Positions 62,001-64,000 of a stretch of 64,000 bases of DNA are shown piece after piece; within the stretch, counting starts at the first letter, position 1; the number at the start of each line of letters is the position of its first letter. The stretch spans positions 203,616-267,615 of the forward strand of contig NZ_JAQIPB010000009.1 of NCBI RefSeq assembly GCF_028023875.1, given 5' to 3'. This DNA comes from Xenophilus arseniciresistens. GTDB taxonomy: Bacteria; Pseudomonadota; Gammaproteobacteria; Burkholderiales; Burkholderiaceae_C. Position numbers and translations under genes: made by a program. The notes beneath the pieces are model-generated. The model was given only the letters and a program-made list of their open reading frames with translations, had not been told where the DNA came from and did no database searches.

Positions 62001-63431
62001 TCAACGGTTGTAGGCCGTTTCGCCGTGCGAGGAGATGTCCAGGCCTTCGCGCTCTTCCTCTTCGGTCACGCGGATGCCCACGGTCAGGTCGGCGATCTTG
62101 AAGGCGATGAACGCCACCACGCCAGACCACACGATGGTGAACAGCACGCTCTTGACCTGGATCCAGACCTGCGCGCCCATCGAGAAGGTGTCGGGCGTCA
62201 GGCCGCCGGTGCCGCCCAGGCTCTGGGCCGCGAACACGCCGGTCAGGATGGCGCCGACGATGCCGCACACGCCATGCACGCCGAACACGTCGAAGGCGTC
62301 ATCGGCCTTGAGCATGCGCTTGAGGCCACCCACGCCCCACAGGCCGACGAAGCCTGCGATCACGCCCAGCACGATGGAACCCATGGGGCCCACGAAGCCG
62401 GCCGCGGGCGTCACGGCCACCAGGCCGCCGACGGCGCCGGAAGCGGCACCCAGCATCGAGGCCTTGCCCTTGTGCAGCGCTTCGCCCAGGATCCAGGCCA
62501 GCGTGGCAGCGGCGGTGGCCAGCACGGTGTTGATGAAGGCCAGGCCGGCAGCGCCGTTGGCGGCACCGGCGGAGCCGGCGTTGAAGCCGAACCAGCCCAC
62601 CCACAGCAGCGATGCGCCCACCATGGTCAGCGTCAGCGAGTGCGGCGTGAAGGCTTCCTTGCCGAAGCCGATGCGCTTGCCCACCACGTAGGCGCCCACC
62701 AGACCGGCCACACCGGCGTTGATGTGGACCACGGTGCCGCCGGCGAAGTCCAGCGCGCCGTCCTTGGCCAGCAGGCCGCCGCCCCACACGATGTGGGCCA
62801 TGGGCAGGTAGCTGAAGGTGAACCACAGCACCGAGAACACCAGCACGCCGGCAAACTTGGCGCGTTCGGCGAAGGCGCCCACGATCAGCGCCACGGTGAT
62901 GGCGGCGAAGGTGCCCTGGAAGGAGATGAACACATGCTCGGGGATGGTCGTGAGCGCGCCGAAGGTCTCGGTCGTCACGCCCGCCAGGAACAGCTTCTCG
63001 AACCCGCCGATGAAGCTGCCGTCACCCGTGAAGGCCAGGCTGTAGCCGTAGATGGACCACAGCAGGCTGATCAGCGAGAAGATCACGAAGACCTGCATCA
63101 GCACCGACAGCATGTTCTTGCTGCGGCCCAGGCCGCCGTAGAACAGGGCCAGGCCCGGGATGATCATCAGGATCACCAGCAGGGTGGAGGTCAGCATCCA
63201 GGCGGTGTCGCCCGAATCGACCTTGGGGGCCGGCGCGGCGGCCGCGGGGGCGGCTTCGGCGGCAGCGGGTGCGGCGGCAGCGGGTGCGGCGGCGGCAGGT
63301 GCAGCCGCAGGCGCGGCGGCTGCAGGGGCCGTGGCGGCAGGCGCTTCGGCGGGCGGCGTCTGGGCGCTGGCGCCCAGACCCAGGGTGAGGACGCTCAGGC
63401 CGAGCGCCAGCGATGCAAGCAGTTTTTTCAT
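62001..63431 (-). CDS. amtB: AmtB ammonium transporter
   Basis: The 476-residue inner-membrane channel has a signal peptide (MKKLLASLALGLSVLTLGLGASA). A very Ala/Pro-rich periplasmic segment follows (about 24-70), then eleven helices. Family marks are the pore His in FAGGTVVHINAGVAGL, GWFGFNAGSA, and DAFDVFGVHGVCGIVGAILTG with the second pore His. The Ala/Pro segment is not part of the classical AmtB fold. It moves ammonium/ammonia into the cell and is blocked by P-II under nitrogen excess. The P-II gene lies 40 bases upstream. Confidence 0.96.
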   Translation of the reverse strand: MKKLLASLALGLSVLTLGLGASAQTPPAEAPAATAPAAAAPAAAPAAAAPAAAAPAAAEAAPAAAAPAPKVDSGDTAWMLTSTLLVILMIIPGLALFYGGLGRSKNMLSVLMQVFVIFSLISLLWSIYGYSLAFTGDGSFIGGFEKLFLAGVTTETFGALTTIPEHVFISFQGTFAAITVALIVGAFAERAKFAGVLVFSVLWFTFSYLPMAHIVWGGGLLAKDGALDFAGGTVVHINAGVAGLVGAYVVGKRIGFGKEAFTPHSLTLTMVGASLLWVGWFGFNAGSAGAANGAAGLAFINTVLATAAATLAWILGEALHKGKASMLGAASGAVGGLVAVTPAAGFVGPMGSIVLGVIAGFVGLWGVGGLKRMLKADDAFDVFGVHGVCGIVGAILTGVFAAQSLGGTGGLTPDTFSMGAQVWIQVKSVLFTIVWSGVVAFIAFKIADLTVGIRVTEEEEREGLDISSHGETAYNR

Positions 63432-63471
63432 GTCCTGTCCGTTTGTCTTGTTCTTGGGGCCGGTCGCCGGA

Positions 63472-64000
<529 letters not shown>

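Overview
The window is chromosomal DNA from a high-GC betaproteobacterium, most likely a member of the Comamonadaceae (Acidovorax/Delftia/Variovorax-like). This rests on the GC-rich codon use, the glnE, purB, yaeQ and amtB-glnK housekeeping genes, a betaproteobacterial-type YhdP, and a Comamonadaceae-style intergenic repeat. The genus is inferred from recall of protein families, not from a search.

Housekeeping left arm (1-20909). Divergent blocks encode envelope and nitrogen functions: mltA (partial), an OmpA-type lipoprotein, and a minus-strand run yhdP - nitrilase - sensor kinase - FixJ-type regulator. A plus-strand run follows: glnE - rlpA - M20 peptidase. Next come an ECF41 sigma factor, with an apparent self-recognised promoter, divergent from a periplasmic glutathione peroxidase, then a GST divergent from purB, then yaeQ.

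Accessory island (about 20910-39900). This is the key find. It is a visibly lower-GC, almost entirely minus-strand cluster with the order virB7-8-9-10-11-1-2-3-4-(TrbM-like)-5-6, then a DUF4189 protein, two effector/immunity modules, and virD4. Both effectors end in the XVIPCD secretion domain known from the bacteria-killing type IV secretion system (X-T4SS) of Xanthomonas and Stenotrophomonas. VirB7 carries a C-terminal N0/STN-like domain, another X-T4SS trait. No relaxase or other DNA-mobilisation gene is present. The cluster is therefore best read as a contact-dependent antibacterial T4SS. One effector is a class-3 lipase, preceded by its likely immunity lipoprotein. The other has an unrecognised, probably peptidoglycan-cleaving N-terminus, preceded by a secreted protein that joins an LprI-like (lysozyme-inhibitor) segment to a DUF3298/RsiV-like (lysozyme-binding) segment.

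Right arm (39913-64000). A small unknown gene and a Bcr/CflA transporter are followed by a NarL-type two-component pair reading into a 1993-residue autotransporter adhesin. Next come a small MORN/YwqK-like gene, an unknown gene cut off from upstream sequence by an IS1182-family element, and a LysR regulator with an SMP-30 lactonase. A complete pgaABCD operon (poly-GlcNAc biofilm polysaccharide) converges on amtB-glnK, with the end of a TorF-type porin gene at the edge. The killing system, adhesin and PNAG genes together suggest a surface-associated, competitive lifestyle; that is inference. No tRNA, rRNA or CRISPR array was seen.
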